Assembly: GCA_004525875.1 (NCBI GenBank)
Contig: SPBQ01000104.1
Coordinates: 1 to 7,522 of the forward strand
Direction of reading: 5' to 3'
DNA length: 7,522 bases
Source: Myxococcales bacterium
Lineage (GTDB): Bacteria; Desulfobacterota_B; Binatia; UBA1149; SPBQ01
Of the stretch, positions 1-6,619 are shown piece after piece. Position 1 is the stretch's first letter; every line of letters starts with the position of its first letter. The position numbers and the translations under genes are program-made. The notes beneath the pieces are model-generated. The model was not told the DNA's origin. It did not search any database and was given only the letters and a program-made list of their open reading frames with translations.

Positions 1-1086
1 CACGTGCTCGGCCTCGCTCAGCCGCCGCCGCGCCGTCTCGATCTCGGAGGCGACCCGGTCGGTCAGTGCAGCGCGCTCGCTGCGACGACGAAGCAGATCG
101 GCCTCGGCCTCGTCGAGCGCCGCGCGCCGGCGGCCGAGTTGCAGCGGAACGTTGATCGACAGGCCCGCCATCGTACGATGCTCGGGCTCGTTCCACATGG
201 TGTTGTAGGAAACGCCGACGGCGAAGTCGGGGAAGTACTCGCGCCGCGCCAGCGATACCGCCGATTCGGCTCCCTCCACGCGCGCCTCGGCCGCGACCAC
301 CTCCGGCCGCGCCGCGAGCGCAGTTTCCAGCACCTCGTCGCGCCCAATCTCGACCAGCTCGGCCGCGATGAGCGCCCTCGCCGGCGGCGGAAGCTTCTCG
401 GAAGCTTTTCGATGCAACAGAGCGTTCAGCCGCGCCACGATGACGTCCCGCTCGGTCCTCAGCACGACCCGGCCGTGCTCGACGTGCGCCTGCTCCACCT
501 CGACGCGCACCAGCGCGTACTGCGACGCATGCCCGGTGGCGTAGTGGCTCTTCGCCGACTCCATGAGCTCGGCGAGCAGCGCGACGTGTTCGGCATTGAC
601 CTCCAGGGCGCGCTCGACCGTCCAGTAGTCGTCGTACAGCAGCGATGCGATGAGCGCGGTGTCGAGCTGCACGGCCCGGTACCCGCCGTGCTCGGCGCGC
701 GCTTCGGCCGCCTCGACGGCCGCGCGCAGTCCGCGCTTACCGGGGAACGGCAGGCGCTGACTGAAATCGATGACCTGCCCGTAGCGGACGTCACTCGATC
801 CGATACTGCCCGGGGCCAGCGCGTACGAGAGCATCGGATCCTCGAACGCGCCGGCCTGCGCCGGACGCGCCTCGGCCGCTCGCCACGCGGCACGGGCAGC
901 TTCGATCGTCGGATTTCGATCGAGGACGGCGCGAACCAGCACCTCGCGCTTTAGCGTGCGCATGCCGGCGAACTCGTCCGGAGCGCCTCCGTCCTGCGCG
1001 GCAATCGTGGGCGCCGAAACGGCGAACGTTGCCAGCATTGCCGCGCTCAGAGCAGCGGCCATGTAGAGCGGTTTAGTTTGTCTCAT
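1..1086 (-). CDS. TolC-family outer-membrane efflux protein, CusC/CzcC-like (3' end outside window)
   Basis: Outer-membrane factor of a tripartite efflux pump: the trimeric channel carries substrate from an RND or similar inner-membrane pump across the periplasm and outer membrane. The first 362 residues are present and the frame is open to the left edge; relatives usually run about 420-490 residues, so the last quarter or less is missing. Residues 1-30 form a signal peptide (RQTK, then an Ala/Leu-rich core, likely cut after TIAA). The first repeat carries SQRLPFPGKR (109-118), typical of the CzcC/CusC heavy-metal branch. Long Ala/Glu/Arg helices follow, then AARPEV (258-263), which opens the second repeat, and ARREYFPDFAVGVSY (280-294), a usual OEP strand signature. 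The start at 1086 is set by a strong GAGAGGA ribosome site (1093-1099), 6 nt upstream. It lies 124 bp downstream of the Cys/His-rich gene on the same strand. Family is confident; metal substrate is inferred from the motif and neighbour. Confidence 0.93.
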   Translation of the reverse strand, partial: MRQTKPLYMAAALSAAMLATFAVSAPTIAAQDGGAPDEFAGMRTLKREVLVRAVLDRNPTIEAARAAWRAAEARPAQAGAFEDPMLSYALAPGSIGSSDVRYGQVIDFSQRLPFPGKRGLRAAVEAAEARAEHGGYRAVQLDTALIASLLYDDYWTVERALEVNAEHVALLAELMESAKSHYATGHASQYALVRVEVEQAHVEHGRVVLRTERDVIVARLNALLHRKASEKLPPPARALIAAELVEIGRDEVLETALAARPEVVAAEARVEGAESAVSLARREYFPDFAVGVSYNTMWNEPEHRTMAGLSINVPLQLGRRRAALDEAEADLLRRRSERAALTDRVASEIETARRRLSEAEHV

Positions 1087-1106
1087 GCTCGATCCTCTCG
1101 TCACGT

Positions 1107-1124
1107 ACGCTCGCGAACGAGCGT
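1107..1124 (-). other. Perfect 7-bp hairpin with TTCG loop upstream of the efflux channel gene
   Basis: The minus strand reads ACGCTCG-TTCG-CGAGCGT, a perfect 7-bp stem closing a four-base loop, 20 bp upstream of the channel gene's start and just ahead of its ribosome site. There is no T tract, so it is not a classical intrinsic terminator. It could stabilise the downstream message, modulate translation or be part of an attenuator. A competing pairing exists between GTACGC upstream and GCGTAC overlapping the 3' arm. Structure is seen directly; function is inferred. Confidence 0.5.
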
Positions 1125-1166
1125 CATTGCGTACTCGCGGACGGCTCCGCGCAGTACGACCACCGT

Positions 1167-1192
1167 GCGGCCGGTGTCGGAACAGCGGCCGC
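1167..1192 (-). other. GC-rich hairpin just after the Cys/His-rich gene
   Basis: GCGGCCG and CGGCCGC (7 bp each) flank a single C-C mismatch, a further TGT/ACA 3-bp stem and a TCCG loop (minus strand). It begins 18 bp after the stop codon of the small gene at 1211. No T-run follows, so factor-independent termination is doubtful. It may be a partial terminator or processing block that lowers expression of the channel relative to the small protein. Confidence 0.45.
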
Positions 1193-1210
1193 GTCAGACG
1201 TGCTGAGGGA

Positions 1211-1687
1211 TCAGAGGCGCAGCGGGAATGGAGAGGGCACGTGCGTGCTGCCACGCGCTCGCTCGTGAGCAGTCGGCAACGCGCTGCAGGCGGGAACGTG
1301 GAACGCCGTGACGGGTAGCACCGCAACCAGGGCGAGCTGAACCGGAGCGTCGAGCGACTTCCCGAAGCTCGGCGCTCCGTCAATGTGCGCAGCCTCGAGA
1401 CAGCAGTTCTCGGTGAAGTCGCTGCAGCAACCCGAAGCGTGGCGCTCGGGGGCGGATGCGTCGGTGGCGGGTGCGTCTGTCGCGGACGCCTCGTGGTGCC
1501 CGTGGCAGTCGGGCGTCGCGACGGCCTGCTCGGCAGCAGCGAGATGGGTCGCCGCACAGACAGCCGCCGGCACCCACGGACCGATCGTCCAGATCGCCGC
1601 CGTGAGTACGATGACGAGACGTCTCGCCCGCCGCCTGCAACGGAGTGCTCCCACTACCGACCAGTCTAGCGCAGTCCTCGTGCGCAT
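1211..1687 (-). CDS. Small secreted Cys/His-rich protein, putative periplasmic metal-binding protein
   Basis: A 158-residue protein with no confident family match. Residues 1-23 are Arg-rich (RCRRRARR at 16-23), followed by a hydrophobic core LVIVLTAAIWTIGPWVPAAV and a plausible signal-peptidase site near VCAA (43-46), so it should be exported. The mature part has a His/Cys cluster: DCHGHH (60-65), a low-complexity Ala/Thr/Asp linker, GCCSD (86-90), NCCLE (94-98), then a weakly hydrophobic stretch (115-127) and a tail ending SPFPLRL. This layout resembles small proteins found ahead of czc/cus/cop efflux genes (CopL-like, CzcI-like and DUF2946-like), which supports a metal-binding or metal-sensing role; the resemblance is from memory of the architecture. 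The next gene is a CusC/CzcC-like channel. The ATG at 1687 is chosen because the signal peptide follows it. No good ribosome site is visible, and a GTG at 1693 is an in-frame alternative. The same frame extends upstream into ugd, but that extension is Arg/Pro-rich shadow sequence. Confidence 0.68.
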   Translation of the reverse strand: MRTRTALDWSVVGALRCRRRARRLVIVLTAAIWTIGPWVPAAVCAATHLAAAEQAVATPDCHGHHEASATDAPATDASAPERHASGCCSDFTENCCLEAAHIDGAPSFGKSLDAPVQLALVAVLPVTAFHVPACSALPTAHERARGSTHVPSPFPLRL

Positions 1688-1840
1688 GGGCACGTAACTC
1701 GACGGGCCGGTCCTCTGTTCACGGCGACCACGCCGCTCGCCGGGCGTCTCGAGGCGCGCGCGAGGATGGACGGAAACCTTGGAAATACGGGGTCGCGGGA
1801 GGGTAGCACCTTCCGAGCGGACAGCGGCCAGGACAGCCCG

Positions 1841-1867
1841 CTTCGAGTGGGGCGACGCCGCTCGAAG
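1841..1867 (-). other. Hairpin in the ugd 3' region, possible terminator without T tract
   Basis: CTTCGAG (1841-1847) pairs with CTCGAAG (1861-1867), a perfect 7-bp stem; an inner GGC/GCC can pair around a GAC loop. It lies about 75 bp beyond the stop codon of ugd, in the 254-bp gap before the Cys/His-rich gene. It could end the DUF3556-ugd transcript or trim it, but it lacks a following T-run. Apart from this, the smaller hairpin at 1923-1937 and a GGAAA direct repeat at 1772-1785, I see nothing in 1688-1941. Confidence 0.35.
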
Positions 1868-1922
1868 GGCGCCGCGGCAGGGGGGGCCGGGGGCCGTGAT
1901 GGATCGAGCCGATCTCGCTCCG

Positions 1923-1937
1923 GTCCCGAGATGGGAC
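1923..1937 (-). other. Short hairpin immediately after the ugd stop codon
   Basis: GTCCC and GGGAC (5 bp) enclose a 5-base loop, starting 4 bp past the ugd stop codon. There is no T tract. With only five pairs it is weak and may be chance in GC-rich DNA; position is its only support as a transcript-end structure. Confidence 0.2.
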
Positions 1938-1941
1938 GAGA

Positions 1942-3255
1942 CTATGCCAGCGGCACGCCGATTCCGACGTAGGTGAAGCCCTGGCGTCCGAGCCCGTAGG
2001 TCGACCAGATGTTGCGCGCGTCGAGCAGCACGGGGCGGGCCAGCGCTTTCTTCACGCGCTCGAAGTCGGGGTTCTGGTACTGACGCCACTCGGTCATCAA
2101 CACGAGCGCATCGGCCGCCTCGACCGCCGCGTACTGGTCGTCACCGACGTCGATCGCCTTGCCGAATCGTTCTCGCGCCGCCGGCCCCGCTTCCGGGTCG
2201 TGCGCCGAAACACGCGCACCTTCGGCCATCAGCCCGTCGATCAGCGTCAGCGCCGGTGACTCGCGGATGTCGTCCGTACGCGGCTTGAAGGCCAGCCCCC
2301 AGATCGCGATCTTCTTGCCGCGCAGGCCGCCACCGAACTGCTGCTTGAGCTTGCGCAGCACGATGCCTTTCTGCCGCTGGTTGACGTTCTCGGTGGCCTG
2401 CGCGAGCTCGAGCGGGATGCCGTGCTCTCGCGCCGTGTGGACGAGCGCGAGCACGTCTTTCGGAAAGCACGACCCCCCGTAACCGGGGCCGGCGTACAGG
2501 AACTTGTTACCGATCCGTGAATCGGTTCCTACGCCGACGCGGACGTCGTTGACGTTGGCGCCGACCTTCTCGCACAGCGCGGCAACCTCGTTCATGAACG
2601 AGATGCGCATGGCCAGCATCGTGTTGGCCACGTACTTCGTCATCTCGGCACTGGTCGGTGCCATCCAGGCGATGCGCTCCTGGCTGAGCGAGAGCGGATG
2701 GTACAGCCGCCGCATGAGATCGCGCGCGAAATCGTCGTCCTCCTCGCAACCGACCACGATCCGATCCGGCCGCATGAAATCGTTGACGGCGTCCCCCTCC
2801 TTGAGGAATTCCGGATTGGAGACGACATGGATCGGCTTGTCTACAGTATCGGCGAGGATATTGCGGACCCGGGCGTTGGTGCCGACAGGCACGGTGCTCT
2901 TCAACACCAGCACGCACTCGCGCTCACTCAGCTTGGCGACGGTCTCCGCGACCGCGTCGACCGCCGACAGGTTCGCCCCACCATCGGCACGCGGCGGCGT
3001 GCCCACGGCCACGAAGATGACCTCGGCATCGGCGATCGCCTGCGCGGCGTCGGAGATGAAACTGAGCCGCCCGCCCTCGACGTTGCGGGCGATCATGGGC
3101 TCGAGTCCCGGCTCGGAAATCGGCGTCTCGCCGCGGTTGAGCGCGGCAACCCGCGCCTCGTCGAGATCCAGGCAGACGACGTCGTTGCCGGTCTCCGCGA
3201 ATCCCGCCCCCGTTACCAGACCGACGTAGCCGGCGCCCACTACGCAGACTTTCAT
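1942..3255 (-). CDS. ugd: UDP-glucose 6-dehydrogenase
   Basis: A cytoplasmic enzyme that oxidises UDP-glucose to UDP-glucuronate in two NAD+-dependent steps, supplying a precursor for acidic polysaccharides, lipid A or glycolipid modification and UDP-xylose or UDP-galacturonate. The 437-residue length is normal for the single-chain bacterial form (TuaD/RkpK/Ugd type). Visible signatures: N-terminal Rossmann motif GAGYVG (7-12) with acidic D30 after strand 2, VAVGTP (82-87), STVPVGT (120-126), NPEFLKEG (147-154), the central helix with KYVANTMLA (207-215), the catalytic cysteine C263 in GGSCFPKD (260-267), and the C-terminal domain with GLAFKPRTDDIRESPA (320-335). Nothing essential is missing. 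The start at 3255 has a strong AGGAGAGG ribosome site. It begins 30 bp after the DUF3556 stop, so the two genes are almost certainly co-transcribed with ugd second. Other nucleotide-sugar dehydrogenases (e.g. UDP-ManNAc type) are less likely given the motif set. Confidence 0.97.
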   Translation of the reverse strand: MKVCVVGAGYVGLVTGAGFAETGNDVVCLDLDEARVAALNRGETPISEPGLEPMIARNVEGGRLSFISDAAQAIADAEVIFVAVGTPPRADGGANLSAVDAVAETVAKLSERECVLVLKSTVPVGTNARVRNILADTVDKPIHVVSNPEFLKEGDAVNDFMRPDRIVVGCEEDDDFARDLMRRLYHPLSLSQERIAWMAPTSAEMTKYVANTMLAMRISFMNEVAALCEKVGANVNDVRVGVGTDSRIGNKFLYAGPGYGGSCFPKDVLALVHTAREHGIPLELAQATENVNQRQKGIVLRKLKQQFGGGLRGKKIAIWGLAFKPRTDDIRESPALTLIDGLMAEGARVSAHDPEAGPAARERFGKAIDVGDDQYAAVEAADALVLMTEWRQYQNPDFERVKKALARPVLLDARNIWSTYGLGRQGFTYVGIGVPLA

Positions 3256-3285
3256 ATCGAGCCTCTCCTACGCTTCTCGCGCCCG

Positions 3286-5064
3286 TCACGCGCCGCGTGC
3301 GGCGTCCTTGAAGAAAGCCTCCGCGTGCTTGCCGGTCGGCCACGGCTGCAGGTCGACGTAGTCCGCGACCTTCGTCTCGCCCTCCGCGATTACACCCGAG
3401 GCCGCATCGGCGATCTTCCATGCGTTCGGGGAGCCTCCCAGCGGCTGCGACTCGACCATGATCGCACGGAGCTCGCCTTCCTCGAAGCCGCACTGCTCCT
3501 GGATCGCTTCGAGAAGCTGCAGGTCGTGCAGGTGGCCGTCGCCGAAATTCCAGCCGACCGAGAGGCCGGCCACCATCTCGCCGTCCATCCACTCGTAGTC
3601 ATCGATGTTGTCGACCGCCTTCGGAAGAAGGCCGTGCAGAACGCGACCGTGCAGGTGCATCAAGCGGAATGAAGGCTGCATGGCGATCGCGGTCTCGATC
3701 ATGTCCTCGTCGTCGATGATCCGGGACAGCTGATCGCGCAGCAGCGGCACCGCCTTCACCAGCTTGTCGAGCTTCCTCTCGCTGCCCTTGCGGAAGAGCC
3801 AGACACTGTAGGCCCAGTTGCCGGCGTAGTAGCGCATCGACATCAAGAACGACACGCGCGAAGGCACGAAGTTTCCATACAGCGGAACGACCACCAGCAT
3901 CACGACGAGGAAGGCGAGCAGCAAGGGAGCGCCGGTGAGCACGACCAGCGGCACCGCGCCGTTGGTGCCAAACAGCAAGAACCCGCCATACACCATCGCC
4001 ACGTTCCACTCCACGGGCATACCCATCGGAAAGTTGCCGGCGATGAACAGGTGAAACGAAAGCATCGCGGCAAGCGCGATGGGCGTGGCCGGCCCGCCAC
4101 CGCTGGCCAGCAGCACCATCGGGAACGTGTACTCGACCACGGTTCCGACGTGCGCGATGCCCGAGGCCAGGGCCGAGGGCCTCAAATCGTCGGGGTAGGC
4201 CTTGTAGAGCTTCTTGTGGAACCAAACCGGCACGAACGGGCTGTTGGTCAGCATCACGCAGATGACCGACGCAAAGTGACGATTGAGCTTCGACGTCGCC
4301 GCCCAGAACCAGATCGCCACCCACACCATCTTGCAGCCCGCGATCCACACCGCACCGGCCGTGCCCGCATCCCCGCCCACCGCGCCGGCGTACCAGAGGC
4401 AGACGAGAGCCGTGTAATAGTGCTCTCCGCGCGCGCACAGGAAGGTCGTCTTGTCGCTCACGCCGAGCAGCGGCGGCAGCAACACGATCGGCAGCAGCAA
4501 CGAGGCGGTGATCTCGGGGGCGACCAGCGCGCGGAACAGCAGGCCGAAGATGGCGGCGTACAGCGCGACGTCGAGCCCCGTGCGCCGCGTGCCACCGATC
4601 ACGGGCACACCCGGGAACAGCGGCAGCTTGGTCGTGCCGGGCCGGAGGAAATGGAGAACGCCTCCGATCGGCGGAATGAAGCGCCCCGTCATCGGGCCGG
4701 TCGAGCAACCAAGGCCGAGCCCCTCGTAGGTGAGCGCCCACAGGACCGCCTTCTGGAAAGCGATCGGCGTGAACGCCCACGTCCCCATCGCCAGCGGCGA
4801 GCCCATCCCCGGCGTGAACGAGCAGAACAAGCACCACCCTCCCACGAACAGCAGGACGATCTTGAAGACGTAGGCCAGATAGATCGGTATCGGCGTCGCG
4901 TTGACCTGATAGAGCCACGTCCGGCAGATCAGCCGCATACGCTCGGGGAACGGCTGCGCCTGGATCATGTGAATGTCGTAGGGGGGAAGGTCTTCCTCGC
5001 CGCTCATCATCGTCCGGAATCCTGCGGGCGGCGCCACCCTATCGTCACTGTACGGACGAGTCAT
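3286..5064 (-). CDS. DUF3556 multi-pass membrane protein of unknown function
   Basis: A 592-residue inner-membrane protein that I match, by remembered motifs and length, to the DUF3556 family (usually about 576-592 residues, well represented in mycobacteria). After a soluble N-terminus, LPPYD (26-30) opens the conserved part. Hydrophobic segments lie at about 58-80, 97-118, 164-200, 236-256, 301-345 and 352-396. Conserved-looking loops include GLGLGCSTGPMTGRF (115-129), FLRPGTTKLP (139-148), SDKTTFLCARGEHY (203-216), WAATSKLNRHF (254-264) and PDDLRP (291-296). A soluble C-terminal domain (about 425-592) holds HLHGR (470-474), EWMDGE (491-496), GWNFGDGHLHD (504-514) and CGFEEGELR (525-533). 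No function is known to me; the His/Asp/Trp-rich C-terminal motifs suggest an enzyme or ligand-binding site. The ATG at 5064 has a GAGG 4 nt upstream; ATGs at 5010/5007 are alternatives nearer the conserved region. An upstream extension of the frame to 5319 lies opposite the flavoprotein gene and is rejected. It heads an operon with ugd. Confidence 0.9.
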   Translation of the reverse strand: MTRPYSDDRVAPPAGFRTMMSGEEDLPPYDIHMIQAQPFPERMRLICRTWLYQVNATPIPIYLAYVFKIVLLFVGGWCLFCSFTPGMGSPLAMGTWAFTPIAFQKAVLWALTYEGLGLGCSTGPMTGRFIPPIGGVLHFLRPGTTKLPLFPGVPVIGGTRRTGLDVALYAAIFGLLFRALVAPEITASLLLPIVLLPPLLGVSDKTTFLCARGEHYYTALVCLWYAGAVGGDAGTAGAVWIAGCKMVWVAIWFWAATSKLNRHFASVICVMLTNSPFVPVWFHKKLYKAYPDDLRPSALASGIAHVGTVVEYTFPMVLLASGGGPATPIALAAMLSFHLFIAGNFPMGMPVEWNVAMVYGGFLLFGTNGAVPLVVLTGAPLLLAFLVVMLVVVPLYGNFVPSRVSFLMSMRYYAGNWAYSVWLFRKGSERKLDKLVKAVPLLRDQLSRIIDDEDMIETAIAMQPSFRLMHLHGRVLHGLLPKAVDNIDDYEWMDGEMVAGLSVGWNFGDGHLHDLQLLEAIQEQCGFEEGELRAIMVESQPLGGSPNAWKIADAASGVIAEGETKVADYVDLQPWPTGKHAEAFFKDAARGA

Positions 5065-5118
5065 CCCGCCTCGCCCGCCGCCGATGAGGTCGCACGAGGA
5101 TGGATGGCACCCACACCT

Positions 5119-5144
5119 GCCCCTCGTTATAGACCGCAAGGGGC
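5119..5144. promoter_or_regulatory. Inverted repeat around a TATA-like core in the divergent promoter region
   Basis: GCCCCT (5119-5124) and AGGGGC (5139-5144) form a perfect 6-bp inverted repeat with a 14-bp spacer. The spacer is the most A/T-rich patch of the 100-bp divergent region. It reads TATAAC on the minus strand (5131 to 5126), a good -10 match for the DUF3556 gene, and TATAGA on the plus strand (5128-5133), a weaker one for the flavoprotein gene. No clear -35 box is visible on either strand. A repressor or activator bound here would control both divergent units together. This is inferred from position and symmetry only. Confidence 0.35.
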
Positions 5145-5164
5145 CGGGACGTGGCGGGATCGAG

Positions 5165-6619
5165 ATGAGCGAGCTGGGCGGCACATACGACGCAGTCGTC
5201 GTCGGCGCCGGACCGAACGGGCTGGCGGCCGCCGTCACGCTCGCGCGCGAGGGCGCATCGGTTGCCGTCCTCGAAGCGGCCGATGCGATCGGCGGTGGAA
5301 CACGCACGGCCGAGCTCACCCTGCCCGGCTTCGTCCACGACGTGTGCTCGGGCGCTCACCCGATGGGAATCCTGTCGCCGTGGTTCCGGCAGCTACCGCT
5401 GGGCGAGCACGGACTCGAATGGATCCGGCCCGAGGCCTCCGTCGCGCACCCGCTCGACGATGGTCCCGCCGTGATGCTGTGGCGCTCGCTGGAACGCACC
5501 TGCGACGGGCTCGGCCGCGACGGGCGCAACTACCGGCGCATGATAGAGCCTCTCTTGCGCGATCCGCACGGACTGCTCGCCGATGCAATGGGCCCGCTAG
5601 GCGTTCCCGATCACCCGCTACGGCTGGCGCGCTTCGGCACGATGGCCCTGTGGCCCGCGAGCTGGCTGGCGCGCGTGGCGTTTCGCGACGAGCGCGCCAG
5701 AGCGCTGTTCGCCGGCTGCGCCGCGCACTCGATCCTTCCGCTCTCCCACATGATGACGTCGGCCCTCGGGCTGATGTTCTCCGTGACGGGCCACGTCGTG
5801 GAGTGGCCGGTGGCACGCGGAGGCTCGATCGCTATCACACGTGCGCTGGCAAGCTATCTCGAGGAGCTCGGCGGCCGCATCCATACGGGAGTCCGCGTCC
5901 GATCGATCGCGGACCTGCCCGCAGCCCGTGTCTATCTGTTCGACACCGATCCGCGCCAGCTCGCTGACATCGGCGAAGCCGTGTTGCCCGCCCGCTACGT
6001 GCGACGCCTGCGGCGCTACCGATACGGCCCCGGCGTCTTCAAGCTCGACTGGGCGCTGGAGGGCCCGATTCCGTGGTCCGATCCGACCTGCCTCGAAGCG
6101 TCAACCGTCCACGTCGGCGGCACGCTGGGCGAGATCGCGGCCAGCGAGGCGGCCATGTGGCGGGGCGATCACGCGGAGCGGCCGTTCGTTCTGGTGGTGC
6201 AGCAGAGCCAGTTCGACGCGAGCCGTGCGCCCGAGGGCAAGCACACCGGCTACGCATACTGTCACGTCCCCCACGCCTCGACCTTCGACATGACCGATCG
6301 GATCGAGACGCAGATCGAGCGCTTCGCGCCCGGCTTCCGCGACCGGATTCTCGCCCGCAGCGCGCGGGGGCCGGCCGACTTCGAGCGCGAGAATCCCAAC
6401 TACGTCGGCGGCGCGATCACCGGCGGTGTCGCCGACATCCGACAGATGTTCGCGCGACCGATCGCGCGCCTCGACCCGTACTCGACGCCCCATCCGCAGT
6501 TGTTCATCTGCTCGGCCTCGACGCCGCCGGGCGGCGGCGTTCACGGCATGTGCGGATATCACGCGGCGAAGAGCGCGCTCAGACGAATCGAGTCGCTCCC
6601 CGCAGCGCTGCCGACGTAG
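5165..6619 (+). CDS. COG1233-type FAD-dependent oxidoreductase (phytoene-dehydrogenase-like)
   Basis: A 484-residue flavoprotein of the NAD(P)/FAD-dependent amine-oxidase/phytoene-desaturase superfamily. The N-terminal Rossmann fold binds FAD through VVGAGPNGLAAA (12-23), the ribose-binding acidic residue E37 in LEAAD, and GGGTRT (43-48). The middle is a divergent substrate domain with FDTDPRQL (259-266) and YGPGVFKLDWALEGPIPW (287-304). The C-terminal FAD-closing motif is SASTPPGGGVHGMCGYHAA (450-468). The WRGDHAERPFVL and YAYCHVPH stretches mark the uncharacterised COG1233 subgroup common in actinobacteria rather than true CrtI carotenoid desaturases; substrate is unknown. The chosen ATG at 5165 has GGGA 5 nt upstream and starts just before the FAD motif; an in-frame ATG at 5084 would add 27 poor-quality residues and swallow the promoter region. 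It diverges from the DUF3556 gene across 100 bp, so co-regulation is likely. No signal peptide is seen, so it is cytoplasmic or peripheral to the membrane. Confidence 0.92.
   Translation: MSELGGTYDAVVVGAGPNGLAAAVTLAREGASVAVLEAADAIGGGTRTAELTLPGFVHDVCSGAHPMGILSPWFRQLPLGEHGLEWIRPEASVAHPLDDGPAVMLWRSLERTCDGLGRDGRNYRRMIEPLLRDPHGLLADAMGPLGVPDHPLRLARFGTMALWPASWLARVAFRDERARALFAGCAAHSILPLSHMMTSALGLMFSVTGHVVEWPVARGGSIAITRALASYLEELGGRIHTGVRVRSIADLPAARVYLFDTDPRQLADIGEAVLPARYVRRLRRYRYGPGVFKLDWALEGPIPWSDPTCLEASTVHVGGTLGEIAASEAAMWRGDHAERPFVLVVQQSQFDASRAPEGKHTGYAYCHVPHASTFDMTDRIETQIERFAPGFRDRILARSARGPADFERENPNYVGGAITGGVADIRQMFARPIARLDPYSTPHPQLFICSASTPPGGGVHGMCGYHAAKSALRRIESLPAALPT

Noticed and set aside
4..954. 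Plus-strand open frame of 316 codons opposite the efflux channel gene
   Set aside because: Arg/Leu/His-rich composition with no family features. The minus strand codes a clear TolC-family protein through the whole stretch.
1688..2089. N-terminal extension of the Cys/His-rich gene into ugd
   Set aside because: The extra 134 residues are Arg/Pro-rich, overlap ugd in another frame and precede an evident signal peptide at 1687.
2698..3672. Plus-strand open frame of 324 codons across ugd and the DUF3556 3' end
   Set aside because: It spans two confident minus-strand genes and the gap between them and has shadow-like Arg/Asp/His composition.
5084..5164. Earlier ATG for the flavoprotein at 5084
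   Set aside because: The added 27 residues carry no recognisable sequence and cover the divergent promoter; the ATG at 5165 has a better ribosome site and sits just before the FAD motif.
5065..5319. Upstream extension of the DUF3556 frame to an ATG at 5319
   Set aside because: It would overlap the start of the flavoprotein gene by over 150 bp, has low-complexity Ser/Pro/Ala sequence and exceeds the family's usual length.
4051..5967. Plus-strand open frame of 638 codons
   Set aside because: Extremely Arg-rich. It runs opposite DUF3556 and then out of frame with the flavoprotein; both real genes have convincing family motifs.
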